Of a stretch of DNA of 64,000 nucleotides, positions 51,066-59,870 are shown in pieces. Under the pieces are notes generated by a model. It was not told the origin of the DNA. It worked only from the letters and a program-made list of their open reading frames with translations, and did no database searches. The stretch lies in contig NZ_BSSA01000028.1 of the NCBI RefSeq assembly GCF_030268885.1, positions 1 to 64,000 of the forward strand, read 5' to 3'. This DNA is from Kitasatospora phosalacinea. GTDB lineage: Bacteria; Actinomycetota; Actinomycetes; Streptomycetales; Streptomycetaceae. A program made the translations under genes and the position numbers. Positions within the stretch are counted from its first letter, which is position 1; every line of letters starts with the position of its first letter.

Positions 51066-51127
51066 GCACCCAGCACCGCACTCCGCACCCCGCACCCCGC
51101 GCCCCGCACCCCGCGCTCCGCACCGAC
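51066..51127. repeat. degenerate 7-base tandem repeat (GCACCCC)
   Basis: About eight or nine units of GCACCCC and its variants (GCGCCCC, GCGCTCC, GCACTCC) fill most of the 96-base gap between GH42 and GH43, ending just before the GH43 ribosome site. Confidence 0.75.
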
Positions 51128-51144
51128 GGAAAGGAGCTGACCCC

Positions 51145-52653
51145 GTGTCAGCGCAGCACCACCCGCACGGCACCGTGCCCAACCCCGTGATCCCGGGCCT
51201 CCACCCCGACCCGAGCGTCTGCCGCGTGGGCGAGGACTACTACCTCGCGTGCTCCAGCTTCGAGTACTTCCCGGGCATCCCGGTCTTCCACAGCCGCGAC
51301 CTGGTGCACTGGACCCAGATCGGCAACGTGCTGGACCGGCCGGAGCTCCACCTGCCGCTGGAGGTGCCCTCCTCGGCCGGCATCTACGCGCCGACCCTGC
51401 GCCACCACGACGGCCGGTTCCACCTGGTGGTCACCAACGTCGGCGCGGGCGGCAACGTGCTGTTCACCGCCACCGACCCGGCCGGACCGTGGTCCGACCC
51501 GCTGCCGCTGCCGGACGTCCCGGGCATCGACCCGGACCTCGCCTGGGACGAGGACGGCACCTGCTGGATCACCGTCGCGGGCGTCTCCCAGCAGCCCGTG
51601 GACCTGGCCACCGGCCGCTCGCTCGGCCCGTCGCGGCCGCTGTGGTCCGGCACCGTCGACGCCCAGGCGCCCGAGGCGCCGCACCTGTACCGGATCGGCG
51701 AGTGGTGGTACCTGCTGATCGCCGAGGGCGGCACCGAGCGCGGGCACAGCGTGGCGATCGCCCGCGGCCGCACCCCCTCCGGGCCGTTCGAACCCTGCCC
51801 GCACAACCCGGTGCTCACCCACCGCGGCACCCACCGGCCGATCCAGAACACCGGCCACGCGGACCTGGTGCAGGCCCCGGACGGCTCCTGGTGCCTGGTG
51901 CTGCTCGGGGTGCGCCCCGGCGGCGGCACCCCCGGCTGGCACGTGCTCGGCCGGGAGACCTTCCTCGCCCCGGTGACCTGGGAGGACGGCTGGCCGGTGG
52001 TCGGCGGCCTGACCCCGGAGCTGCCCGCCCCGGCCTGGCCGCTGCACCCGGTGCCGGAGGCGCCGGTCCGCGACGACTTCGACGGGGCCGGGCTGCACCC
52101 GCGCTGGCTGTCGGTGCGCCGCCGCCCCGCCGAGCTCGTCACCACCGGCGAGCGCCCCGGCTGGCTGACCCTGCACGCGGCCGGCGCCTCGCTCGACGCG
52201 CCCGACGCGGTCTTCGTCGGCCGCCGCCAGCAGCACCCGTTCTGCGAGGTGCGCGCCCTGGTGGACGCCACCGCGGGCCGCGGCGGCCTGGCCGTGCGGC
52301 TGGACGAGCGCCACCACTACGAGGTCGAGGCGGCCGACGGCGAGGTGCGGGTGTTCGCCCGGATCGGCCCGCTGCGCCCCGAGGTGGCCTCCGTCCGGGT
52401 GCCCGCGGGCCCGGTGGTGCTCGGCATCGACGTCGCCCCGCACCCGCCGGAGGACTCCCGCACCGCCCCCGACCTGGTCGTCCTCGGGGTCGAGCAGCCG
52501 GATGGGGCGTTCACCCCGCTGGCCTCGCTCGACGGCCGCTACCTGTCCACCGAGGTGGCGGGCGGCTTCACCGGCCGGGTGATCGGCGCCTACGCGGCGG
52601 CCGGCACCGTCCACGTGGACTGGTTCGACTACCGCCCGCGCAAGGAGTCCTGA
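51145..52653 (+). CDS. GH43 family beta-xylosidase / alpha-L-arabinofuranosidase, intracellular
   Basis: Encodes 502 residues with no signal peptide. The five-blade beta-propeller (about 10-300) has the GH43 triad: base Asp22 (HPDPSV), pKa modulator Asp129 (GIDPDLAWD) and acid Glu177 (QAPEAPHLY). A C-terminal concanavalin-like beta-sandwich (about 315-500, with RDDFDGAGLHPRWLSVR) is typical of GH43 xylosidase/arabinofuranosidase subfamilies 11 and 12. It probably trims imported xylo- or arabino-oligosaccharides. GTG 51145 has an AAGGAG site. It lies between the GH42 gene and a decayed GH42 fragment. Confidence 0.92.
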   Translation: MSAQHHPHGTVPNPVIPGLHPDPSVCRVGEDYYLACSSFEYFPGIPVFHSRDLVHWTQIGNVLDRPELHLPLEVPSSAGIYAPTLRHHDGRFHLVVTNVGAGGNVLFTATDPAGPWSDPLPLPDVPGIDPDLAWDEDGTCWITVAGVSQQPVDLATGRSLGPSRPLWSGTVDAQAPEAPHLYRIGEWWYLLIAEGGTERGHSVAIARGRTPSGPFEPCPHNPVLTHRGTHRPIQNTGHADLVQAPDGSWCLVLLGVRPGGGTPGWHVLGRETFLAPVTWEDGWPVVGGLTPELPAPAWPLHPVPEAPVRDDFDGAGLHPRWLSVRRRPAELVTTGERPGWLTLHAAGASLDAPDAVFVGRRQQHPFCEVRALVDATAGRGGLAVRLDERHHYEVEAADGEVRVFARIGPLRPEVASVRVPAGPVVLGIDVAPHPPEDSRTAPDLVVLGVEQPDGAFTPLASLDGRYLSTEVAGGFTGRVIGAYAAAGTVHVDWFDYRPRKES

Positions 52654-52734
52654 CGCTCCGCCGCCCCCGTGCCCCGGCCGCGCCCGCCCCGCGGCCGGGG
52701 CCCCGTCCCGCCCGAGGTGCCCCGTGTTCCCGCT

Positions 52735-53362
52735 GACTGGTTCACGGCGTACGCCGAAGCGGGCGGCCACCTGGTGCTGGGCCCGCGCACCGGCTACGCC
52801 GACCAGCAGGCCCGGGTCCGGTCCGAGCCCGCCCCGGGGCGGCTGACCGCCGCCGCCGGGGTGTCCTACGACGAGTTCAGCAACCCGGCCGCGGACCTTC
52901 CGGTGCGCGCCGCCCCGGGCGGCCCGCTCGTCCTGCCCACCGACGCCGCCGCGACCGGCTGGCTGGCTGGCTGGAGGGGCTGCTGGTCGAGGACGCCACC
53001 GTGCTCGCCGGGTACGAGCACCCGCACTTCGGCCGCTGACCCGCCGTCACCACCCGTCGGCACGGCGCCGGGCGGGTCACCTGCGTGGGCACCGTGCCCG
53101 GCCGCGCACTGGCCCGCGCGCTCGCCGCCCGGCTGGCGCCCGAGCCGGTGTCCGGCTGGTCCGGGCTGCCCGCGACCGTCACCGCCGCCACCGGCACCTC
53201 CCCGACGGGCGCCGGGTCCACGTGCTGCACAACTGGAGCGGGCGGCCCGCCGAGGCCCTCGCCCCGGTCGCGCTGGGCGACGTGCTGTCCGCCGAGGCCG
53301 TCCCGGCGGGCGGCGCGGTGCGGCTCGGCGCCCGGGACGTCCGGGTGTTCGTCGCCGCCTGA
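52735..53362 (+). pseudogene. decayed GH42 beta-galactosidase, C-terminal part only
   Basis: Three frames in succession read like the trimerisation and C-terminal domains of a GH42 enzyme: GGHLVLGPRTGYADQQAR and GVSYDEFSNPA, then LAGYEHPHFGR, then VHVLHNWSGRPAEAL. A frameshift lies in a (GGCT)4 run at 52957-52972. A stop occurs where Trp is expected (TGA at 53037-53039), and a second frameshift near 53204-53215. The catalytic barrel is missing entirely. It is not a copy of the intact GH42 at 49063. The decayed gene probably once ran between GH43 and GH127. Confidence 0.8.
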
Positions 53363-53422
53363 CGCTCCGTCACCGTGCGGTCGGACCCCTGGACGGGCCG
53401 CGGAGGTGGGGGATATAACGAC

Positions 53423-53438
53423 TTGTTAGCGCTAACAA
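53423..53438. promoter_or_regulatory. LacI-type operator (perfect palindrome)
   Basis: TTGTTAGCGCTAACAA, 88 bases before the GH127 start. A -10 candidate TATAAC (53414-53419) lies just upstream, so the operator covers the expected transcription start. Confidence 0.92.
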
Positions 53439-53463
53439 CGCCGGACTCCGGGCGTGCAGTCAG

Positions 53464-53479
53464 ATGTGAGCGCTCACAA
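53464..53479. promoter_or_regulatory. LacI-type operator (variant)
   Basis: ATGTGAGCGCTCACAA, centred 41 bases (about four helical turns) downstream of the perfect site at 53423, an arrangement suited to two repressor dimers on one face of the DNA. Confidence 0.8.
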
Positions 53480-53525
53480 TCTCCCGCCCCGGCTCCCTCC
53501 CCCACCCGGAAGGACCAGATCCGCG

Positions 53526-56231
53526 ATGTCCCCCTCCCCCCTGGACCGCCGCAGCCTGCTCAAGGCGACCGGCGTCCTGGCCCTGACCCCCGCCGTCGGC
53601 CTGGCCGCGCCGACCGCCGCGACCGCCGCGACCGTCACCTCCTCGACCCAGCCGTTCGACCTCGGCCAGGTCCGGCTCACCGCGGGCCGGTTGCGCGACA
53701 ACCAGGACCGCACCCTGGCGTACCTGCGCTTCGTCGACGCCGACCGCCTGCTGTACAACTTCCGCGCCAACCACCGCCTGTCCACCAACGCCGCGACCCA
53801 GAACGGCGGTTGGGACGCCCCCTCGTTCCCGTTCCGCACCCACGTCCAGGGGCACTTCCTCAGCGCCTGGGCCCAGGCCTACGCCGGGACGGGCGACACC
53901 ACCTGCCGGGACAAGGCCCTCTACACGGTCGCCGAGCTGGCCAAGTGCCAGGCCAACAACGGCGCGGCCGGGTTCTCCGCCGGCTACCTCTCGGGCTTCC
54001 CCGAGAGCGACTTCGCCCAGCTGGAGGCGGGGACGCTCAAGAACGGCAACGTCCCGTACTACTGCGTCCACAAGACCATGGCCGGGCTGCTCGACGTGTG
54101 GCGGCTGCTCGGCAGCACCCAGGCCCGGGACGTGCTGCTGGCCATGGCCGGCTGGGTCGACCAGCGCACCGGCCGACTGACCCAGGCGCAGCAACAGGCG
54201 CAGCTGGGAACCGAGTTCGGCGGGATGAACGAGGTGCTGGCCGACCTGCACCTGCGGACCGGCGACGCCCGCTGGCTGGCGGTCGCCCAGCGCTTCGACC
54301 ACGCCGCCGTGTTCGACCCGCTGGCGGCGGGCCAGGACCAGTTGAACGGCCTGCACGCCAACACCCAGGTGCCCAAGTGGATCGGCGCCGCCCGCGAGTA
54401 CCTGGCCACCGGGACGACCCGCTACCACGACATCGCCGCGAACGCCTGGACCTTCTGCACCACGGCGCACAGCTACGCCATCGGCGGGAACAGCCAGGCC
54501 GAGCACTTCCGCGCCCCGCACGCGATCGCCTCGCAGCTGACCAACGACAACTGCGAGCTGTGCAACTCGTACAACATGCTCAAACTCACCCGCGAGCTCT
54601 GGCTGTTGGATCCGGCCCGGGCCACCTATTTCGACTTCTACGAGCGCACGCTGCTCAACCACGTGGTCGGCGCGCAGAACCCCGCCGACCCGCACGGGCA
54701 CGTCACCTACTTCACCCCGCTGAAGCCCGGCGCCCGCCGCGGCGTCGGACCGGCCTGGGGCGGCGGCACCTGGAGCACCGACTACGACTCGTTCTGGTGC
54801 TGCCAGGGCACCGGCGTGGAGTCCAACACCAAGCTGGCGGACTCGGTCTACTTCCGCGACGGCACCACCCTGGTCGTGAACCTGTTCGTGCCCACCGTCC
54901 TCAACTGGACCGAGCGCGGCCTGACGATCACCCAGACCACCGCGTTCCCCGCCGAGGACACCACCGTGCTGAAGGTCACCGGCACCACCGGCGACACCTG
55001 GTCGATGCGCGTCCGCATCCCGTCCTGGGCCTCCGGCGCCACCCTCAGCGTCAACGGCACCGTGCAGAACACCGCTGCCACGCCCGGCAGTTACGCCGTC
55101 CTCACCCGCGCATGGGCCTCCGGCGACACGGTGACCGTCAAGCTGCCCATGCGCGTCGCGCTCACCGCCGCCGACGACGACCCGGACGTCGCCGCGGTCA
55201 GCTACGGCCCGGTCGTGCTGTGCGGCAACTACGGCAGCGCGACGCTCGGCGCGCTCCCGGTGCTGGACCCGCAGTCGGTCACCCGCAACGGCAGCACCGG
55301 CCTCGCCTTCACCGCGACCGCCGACGGCTCGTCGGTGAACCTCGGCCCGTTCCACGACGCGCAGGGCTTCAACTACACCGTCTACTGGCGCACCCGGAGC
55401 AGCTCCGGGTTCCGCCTGCTCAACGCGGGCAGCGGGCTGGTGCTGGGCGTGCAGAACATGTCCACCGCGGACGGCGGGGCCGCCCTGCAGTGGGCCGACA
55501 GCGGCACCGCCGACCACGACTGGGGGCTGGTGGTGGACGGCAGCGCGCTGCGCCTGCGCAACGCCAACAGCGGCAAGGTGCTGGGCGTGCAGAACATGTC
55601 CACGGCCGACGGCGCCGCCGTGCTGCAGTGGGCGGACAACGGCACGGCCGACCACCGCTGGACGGTGGTGGCGACGGCCGACGGCGCGCACGGCCTGCGC
55701 AACGTGAACAGCGGCAAGCTGCTGGGCATCGCGGGCGGCTCCACCGCGCAGGGCGCCCTCGCCGTGCAGGCCCCGGACACCTCCGCGGCCACCAGCCGGT
55801 GGTGGTTCGTCCCGACCGGCACCCGGCGGATCCAGAACGTGGCCAGCGGGCTGGTGCTCGGGGTCTCGGGCATGTCGACCGCCGACGGCGGCCTGGTGGT
55901 CCAGTGGGGCGACAACGGCACCGCCGACCACCTGTGGACCGCGGTGGTCGACGCGGGCGGGTACCTGCGGCTGCGCAACGCCAACAGCGGCAAGGTGCTC
56001 GCCGTGGAGGGCGGCGGCACGGCCAACGGCTCCCGGATCGTCCAGTGGGTCGACAACGGGGGCGCCGACCACCGCTGGCGGCTGCGGCACGGCGGTGGCG
56101 ACACCTTCCGCCTGCAGTCCGCGGTCAGCGGCCGGGTGCTCGGCGTCTCCGGGGCGTCCACCGCGCAGGGCGCGCAGGTCGTGCTCTGGGACGACAACGG
56201 CACCGGCGACCACCTGTGGCGCTTCGTCTGA
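53526..56231 (+). CDS. secreted GH127 beta-L-arabinofuranosidase with tandem ricin-type domains
   Basis: Encodes 901 residues. The N-terminus LDRRSLLKATGVLALTP is a Tat-type signal, which would suit export of a folded metalloenzyme. The GH127 barrel and beta domain (about 35-620) have the zinc and catalytic set of the Bifidobacterium enzyme: Glu344 and Cys346 (NCELCNSY), Cys425 and Cys426 (FWCCQGTG). Two ricin-type CBM13 trefoils follow (about 625-765 and 765-901), with repeated NSGKVLGVQNMSTADG and WADNGTADHRW blocks. It should release beta-L-arabinofuranose, as on hydroxyproline-rich plant proteins; related GH146 enzymes cannot be excluded. Two LacI-type operators precede it. Confidence 0.92.
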   Translation: MSPSPLDRRSLLKATGVLALTPAVGLAAPTAATAATVTSSTQPFDLGQVRLTAGRLRDNQDRTLAYLRFVDADRLLYNFRANHRLSTNAATQNGGWDAPSFPFRTHVQGHFLSAWAQAYAGTGDTTCRDKALYTVAELAKCQANNGAAGFSAGYLSGFPESDFAQLEAGTLKNGNVPYYCVHKTMAGLLDVWRLLGSTQARDVLLAMAGWVDQRTGRLTQAQQQAQLGTEFGGMNEVLADLHLRTGDARWLAVAQRFDHAAVFDPLAAGQDQLNGLHANTQVPKWIGAAREYLATGTTRYHDIAANAWTFCTTAHSYAIGGNSQAEHFRAPHAIASQLTNDNCELCNSYNMLKLTRELWLLDPARATYFDFYERTLLNHVVGAQNPADPHGHVTYFTPLKPGARRGVGPAWGGGTWSTDYDSFWCCQGTGVESNTKLADSVYFRDGTTLVVNLFVPTVLNWTERGLTITQTTAFPAEDTTVLKVTGTTGDTWSMRVRIPSWASGATLSVNGTVQNTAATPGSYAVLTRAWASGDTVTVKLPMRVALTAADDDPDVAAVSYGPVVLCGNYGSATLGALPVLDPQSVTRNGSTGLAFTATADGSSVNLGPFHDAQGFNYTVYWRTRSSSGFRLLNAGSGLVLGVQNMSTADGGAALQWADSGTADHDWGLVVDGSALRLRNANSGKVLGVQNMSTADGAAVLQWADNGTADHRWTVVATADGAHGLRNVNSGKLLGIAGGSTAQGALAVQAPDTSAATSRWWFVPTGTRRIQNVASGLVLGVSGMSTADGGLVVQWGDNGTADHLWTAVVDAGGYLRLRNANSGKVLAVEGGGTANGSRIVQWVDNGGADHRWRLRHGGGDTFRLQSAVSGRVLGVSGASTAQGAQVVLWDDNGTGDHLWRFV

Positions 56232-56240
56232 CGCACCGGC

Positions 56241-56282
56241 ACGCCGGGGCCGGGCACGGCGGACCGTGCCCGGCCCCGGCGT
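56241..56282. terminator. strong bidirectional hairpin
   Basis: Perfect 19-base arms (56241-56259 and 56264-56282) with a 4-base loop, between the convergent GH127 and alpha/beta hydrolase genes. Confidence 0.85.
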
Positions 56283-56298
56283 TCGGGGGGGGTGGGGC

Positions 56299-57660
56299 TC
56301 AGCGCACGCCGCTCAGCCGGGAGGGCTTCCAGTCGACGAAGGCGGCGCCGCCCAGGTCGAGCGCGGTGGCGCGCTCCTGCAGCGACTCGGGGGTGGCCAC
56401 GTCGCTCCAGGCGCCGGTGACCAGGCGCTGCTCCAGGGCGTGCAGCCCGGCCACGATCTCGGCGGTGGTGAAGTTGCAGTGCCCCTGCCGGGCGACGAAG
56501 GCCTGCCGCAGCAGGCGGTTGTCGCCCGCGGCCCGGATCCGGGCGGCGTAGGCGTTCTCCTGCTCGACGGGGACGAGCTGGTCGGAGGTGGTGTGCAGGG
56601 ACAGCATCGGGATGCCGAGCGAGGTGACGGTGGAACTGGCGTTCAGGTTCGCCCGGGCGGTGGCGGAGCCGCTGATGTCGGCGTGGGCGGTGAGCGCGGC
56701 GGTGTCGGCCTTCAGGTCGAGGCCCGCCGCGGCGTACAGGGCGCGGACCTCGTCGGCGTGCCAGGACTTGTTGAGCAGGTCGGTGTAGTCGACGCCCTTG
56801 GTGGAGGAGGGGTTGCCGCCCGCGGACTGCTCGACGGCGTAGCGGCCGGGGACGATGAAGTACAGCAGGCCCTGCTGGAGCCACTGGTACTGCTGGTACT
56901 CCTGGTCGGCGTAGTCGGCGGGGGCGGGCGGGGCCTGGCCCGGGGCCCAGGCCGACTGGTTGAGGTAGGCGGCGGCGAGGGAGATCCTGGCCCGTCCGGC
57001 GGGGGTCTGCTGGGCGGCGTCGACGGCGGTGGAGAGCCGGTGGGCCAGCGCGGAGGCGGCGGACGGGTCGGAGAGGTTGACCAGGTTCGGCAGGTCGGCG
57101 CGGTCGAAGAACCAGGCCAGGGCGTACTCGGCGTCGAGCTGGTAGTCCTCCAGGTCGACGCCGCCCGCGACGAGTCCGCACAGGTTCAGCGCGCCGTCGA
57201 TCCGTCCGGCGCCGTCGCGGGCGATCTGGGCGTTGACCAGGCCGCCCATCGAGAGCCCGACGGAGACGACGTGGGTGGGCCGGCCCGCGGTGTCGCCGAA
57301 CGCGGTGATGGTGGCGAACTGGTCCCGCTCGGCGGAGTTGAGCGCCCAGGCCGAGCCGTTCGGGTCGTAGGAGGAGCCGGCCAGCGCGTAGCCCTCGGCG
57401 AGCAGCCGGTCCCTGACGGCGTCGGAGGGGGCGTTGGCGGCGGTGAGCGCGCCGAAGCCGTGGCTGAACACCAGCAGGACGCCGTTCCACCGGGCGGGCT
57501 TGTCGGCGATCCAGGTGGCGCCGTCCTGCAGGGTGCCGCTGTAGTGGGTGGACGCGGTGGTGGTGGCGGCGGCCGGGGTGGCGGCGGCGAGCGGGGTGGT
57601 GAGGGCGAGCGCGGTGGCGGCGCACAGGGCGGCCAGCGCCCGGCGGGGCGATCGGGACAT
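56299..57660 (-). CDS. secreted alpha/beta hydrolase
   Basis: Encodes 453 residues with a Sec signal peptide (ALAALCAATALALTTPLAA, cleavage near residue 32). The alpha/beta hydrolase core has an early HG oxyanion motif (LLVFSHGFG), a nucleophile elbow GLSMGG (Ser about 151), an acid in LHTTSDQLVP and a catalytic His in QGHCNFT. Similar secreted proteins exist in many Streptomyces without known substrate; an esterase or a cutinase-like role on plant material is possible but not shown. The ATG at 57660 follows a GGAG site. A cluster of short repeats lies between this gene and the next one upstream on the same strand. Confidence 0.82.
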   Translation of the reverse strand: MSRSPRRALAALCAATALALTTPLAAATPAAATTTASTHYSGTLQDGATWIADKPARWNGVLLVFSHGFGALTAANAPSDAVRDRLLAEGYALAGSSYDPNGSAWALNSAERDQFATITAFGDTAGRPTHVVSVGLSMGGLVNAQIARDGAGRIDGALNLCGLVAGGVDLEDYQLDAEYALAWFFDRADLPNLVNLSDPSAASALAHRLSTAVDAAQQTPAGRARISLAAAYLNQSAWAPGQAPPAPADYADQEYQQYQWLQQGLLYFIVPGRYAVEQSAGGNPSSTKGVDYTDLLNKSWHADEVRALYAAAGLDLKADTAALTAHADISGSATARANLNASSTVTSLGIPMLSLHTTSDQLVPVEQENAYAARIRAAGDNRLLRQAFVARQGHCNFTTAEIVAGLHALEQRLVTGAWSDVATPESLQERATALDLGGAAFVDWKPSRLSGVR

Positions 57661-57983
57661 CGGGGCTCCAACACGGTGGGGTGGGTGGGTCGGTGGCGCG
57701 GACGCGCCGTGGTGGCAGGGCCGTTCTCCTGCCGTGGTCGGACGAGCCCGGGCCCGTCCCCGCGGGGGGCGGCACCGGGCGGTGGAGCGGGCCGACGGCC
57801 TCGCGGCTCGCCGTCGGCCCGACGGATCTCGGCTGCCAGGGCCGGCACTGCTCGGCTACCGGGTGGGCGGATCTCGGCTACCGGGTCGGCGGATCTCGGC
57901 TACCGGAGTCGACACTGCTCGGCTACCTGCCCGCCGGGTTCCGGCTACCGGAGTCGACACTGCCCGGTGGTGCTCGGTGCTGC
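57661..57983. other. 323-base intergenic region with a repeat cluster
   Basis: No gene is visible. The half nearer the MFS gene (57823-57963) is built from short direct repeats, described separately. The half nearer the hydrolase (57661-57822) has no recognisable promoter motif. Confidence 0.6.
57823..57963. repeat. short direct-repeat cluster around CTCGGCTACC
   Basis: Six copies of the core CGGCTACC or its variant CGGCTGCC occur in 141 bases. Three sit in a GGATCTCGGCTACCGG context (near 57824, 57869 and 57890) and two in CACTGCTCGGCTACC. A 22-base stretch beginning CGGCTACCGGAGTCGACACT is exact at 57897-57918 and 57942-57963. It ends 21 bases before the MFS stop codon. Confidence 0.85.
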
Positions 57984-59558
57984 TCAGCCGACGGGCGTCG
58001 GCTCCTCGGCCGCGGCGCGGCCGCGTAGGGCCAGCAGCGCGAGCAGGGCGGCGAACAGCGCGGCGCAGCCGCAGACCACGAAGCCGAGCGAGTAGCCGGT
58101 GCCGAGCGCGCTCTCGGCGAGCGGGTGCAGGGCGGAGAGCTTCGGCGAGGCCGCCGAGGCGCCGTTGACGGCCAGCGGGCCGCCCTCCTCCAGGATCGCG
58201 GTGCCCGCGCCCTTGAGCGGGCCGGGCAGGTCGGAGGCGCCGAGCGTGCTGGTGAAGCGGTCGCCGGCCCGGCTGAGGGCGATCGCGCCGATCACGGCGG
58301 GGCCCAGGGTGAAGCCGAAGTCGCGCAGCAGGTTGGTGGTGGCGCTGGCCATGCCGGCCAGGTGCGGGGGGACGGTGGTGACGGCGGTGGCGGTGACGGA
58401 GGAGACGGTCACCGCGAAGCCCAGGCCGACCAGGGCGAGCGGCGCGATCAGCGGGAGGAAGGAGTGGTCGTGGACCGGCAGGGCCGCGGCCCAGTAGTTG
58501 CCCGCCGCGATCAGCAGCAGGCCGGAGCCGAGCAGCAGGCGCGGTGCCACCGCGTTCAACAGCCGGTGGGTGACCGGCAGCATGGCCAGCGCGATGCCGT
58601 TGAGCAGCAGGAAGGCCAGGGCGGTCCGCATGGGGGGCAGTTCCTGGACGGGGCCGAGCCGGATGCTGACCGAGTAGGCGGTGCCGAGGAAGCTGAACAT
58701 GCCGACCACGGTGATGACGGAGGCGACCGCGAAGGAGCGGTTGCGGAACAGGTCCAGGCGCAGCAGCGGGGAGGAGGAGCGCAGTTCGGCGGCCACGAAG
58801 CCGACCAGGCCGAGCACCGCCAGGGCGAGGGCGATCAGCACGGGGGTGGCGGTCCAGCCGTCCTCGGGGCCCTGGATGATCGCGTAGAGCAGGGCGAACA
58901 GGCCGACGCCGATGGTGAGTTGGCCCGGCAGGTCGAGCGAGCGGCCCTCGGGGGCGCGCGACTCGTCGGCGAAGAGGGCGCTGGTCAGGGCGCTGGCCGC
59001 GCCGATCAGGGTGACGACGACGAAGGCCCAGCGCCAGGAGCCGTAGGTGGCGGTGATGCCGCCGATCAGCGGGGCGACGAAGCCGCCGGTGGAGAGCAGG
59101 GCGGCCCACAGGGCGACGACCTTGGCCCGCTGGGCGGTGGAGGCGGCGCCCGCGGCGAGGATCGCCAGCGAGGTCGGGAAGAGCGCGGCGGCTCCGAGAC
59201 CGGCCAGGGCCTGGCCGACCCAGAGCTGGTGGATGCCGTTGGCGGTGGTGCTGACGATCTCGCCGACGGCCAGCAGGGCGGCTCCGCCGACCAGCAGCCG
59301 CTTGCGGCCGAGCAGGTCGCCGAGCAGGCCGAAGGTCAGCTCCAGGACGGCGACCGGCAGCAGGAAGGCGTCCGAGATCCACGTCAACTGCGAGCCGACG
59401 GGGTGCAGTTGGCTCTGGAAGAGGCCGTTGAGGGTGGCCGGGATGGCCAGGCCGATCTGGGCCGTGCAGACGGCGAGCAGTCCGGCGACGAGCGTGCCGC
59501 GGCGCAGGGCGGGTCCGCCCTGGGCGGCGCGTGCGGGCGCGTGGGTGGGGGTGGCCAT
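57984..59558 (-). CDS. MFS transporter, DHA2-like (14 helices)
   Basis: Encodes 524 residues with about fourteen predicted helices. Motif A (LLGDLLGRKRLL) is in the loop between helices 2 and 3, and the motif C-like GGFVAPLIGGITATYG is in helix 5. This branch is mostly proton-coupled drug or metabolite exporters. Its promoter shares a TTGACGGC block with that of the CoA-ligase cluster upstream, so it may move a hydroxycinnamate-type acid instead, as MFS proteins do in the cou and phd clusters of other actinobacteria. ATG 59558 has a GGAG site at spacing 9. Confidence 0.88.
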   Translation of the reverse strand: MATPTHAPARAAQGGPALRRGTLVAGLLAVCTAQIGLAIPATLNGLFQSQLHPVGSQLTWISDAFLLPVAVLELTFGLLGDLLGRKRLLVGGAALLAVGEIVSTTANGIHQLWVGQALAGLGAAALFPTSLAILAAGAASTAQRAKVVALWAALLSTGGFVAPLIGGITATYGSWRWAFVVVTLIGAASALTSALFADESRAPEGRSLDLPGQLTIGVGLFALLYAIIQGPEDGWTATPVLIALALAVLGLVGFVAAELRSSSPLLRLDLFRNRSFAVASVITVVGMFSFLGTAYSVSIRLGPVQELPPMRTALAFLLLNGIALAMLPVTHRLLNAVAPRLLLGSGLLLIAAGNYWAAALPVHDHSFLPLIAPLALVGLGFAVTVSSVTATAVTTVPPHLAGMASATTNLLRDFGFTLGPAVIGAIALSRAGDRFTSTLGASDLPGPLKGAGTAILEEGGPLAVNGASAASPKLSALHPLAESALGTGYSLGFVVCGCAALFAALLALLALRGRAAAEEPTPVG

Positions 59559-59707
59559 GGGTGTTTCTCCTGGGGGAGGGCGCGAGCTGGGGGCCCGGTC
59601 GGGGGCCGGAGCCGGGAGCGGCGTTCGCGCGGAGGGGGGCGGCTGGGCACCGGGGCGCGGGGCCGGTTCGCGTGGGCACCGAGGGGCGGGGCACCGGCCG
59701 TGCGGCG

Positions 59708-59737
59708 AATGTAGGGCCATTCTTTGTCGGCCGTCAA
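59708..59737 (-). promoter_or_regulatory. MFS promoter candidate with TTGACGGC motif
   Basis: On the minus strand, -35 TTGACG (59732-59737) and -10 TACATT (59708-59713) with an 18-base spacer. The -35 region, TATTGACGGCCGACAAA, resembles the one at 63861 (TTGACGGCTAACACAAA). Confidence 0.6.
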
Positions 59738-59822
59738 TAATATGCACAGGATTGGCCGTCACCCGCCGCACCCGCAGCTGCCACCCGCCGCGTCCCGCAC
59801 CCATCGCCGCCCCGCAGCGGCC

Positions 59823-59870
59823 GAACGGCGCGAGCGGCCGCCCCGCTCGGGGCAGCCGCTCGCGCCGTTC
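59823..59870 (-). terminator. hairpin downstream of the MaoC gene
   Basis: Perfect 16-base arms (59823-59838 and 59855-59870). The 16-base loop holds a further CCCC-GCTC-GGGG mini-stem. It lies 77 bases past the MaoC stop on the minus strand. Confidence 0.75.

Noticed and set aside
51049..51144. Possible small RNA or terminator in the GH42-GH43 gap
   Set aside because: Only the degenerate heptamer repeat is visible; no stable inverted repeat was found.
57823..57963. Possible CRISPR array
   Set aside because: Units are uneven, the spacers are 10-30 bases and themselves similar, and no cas gene is near.
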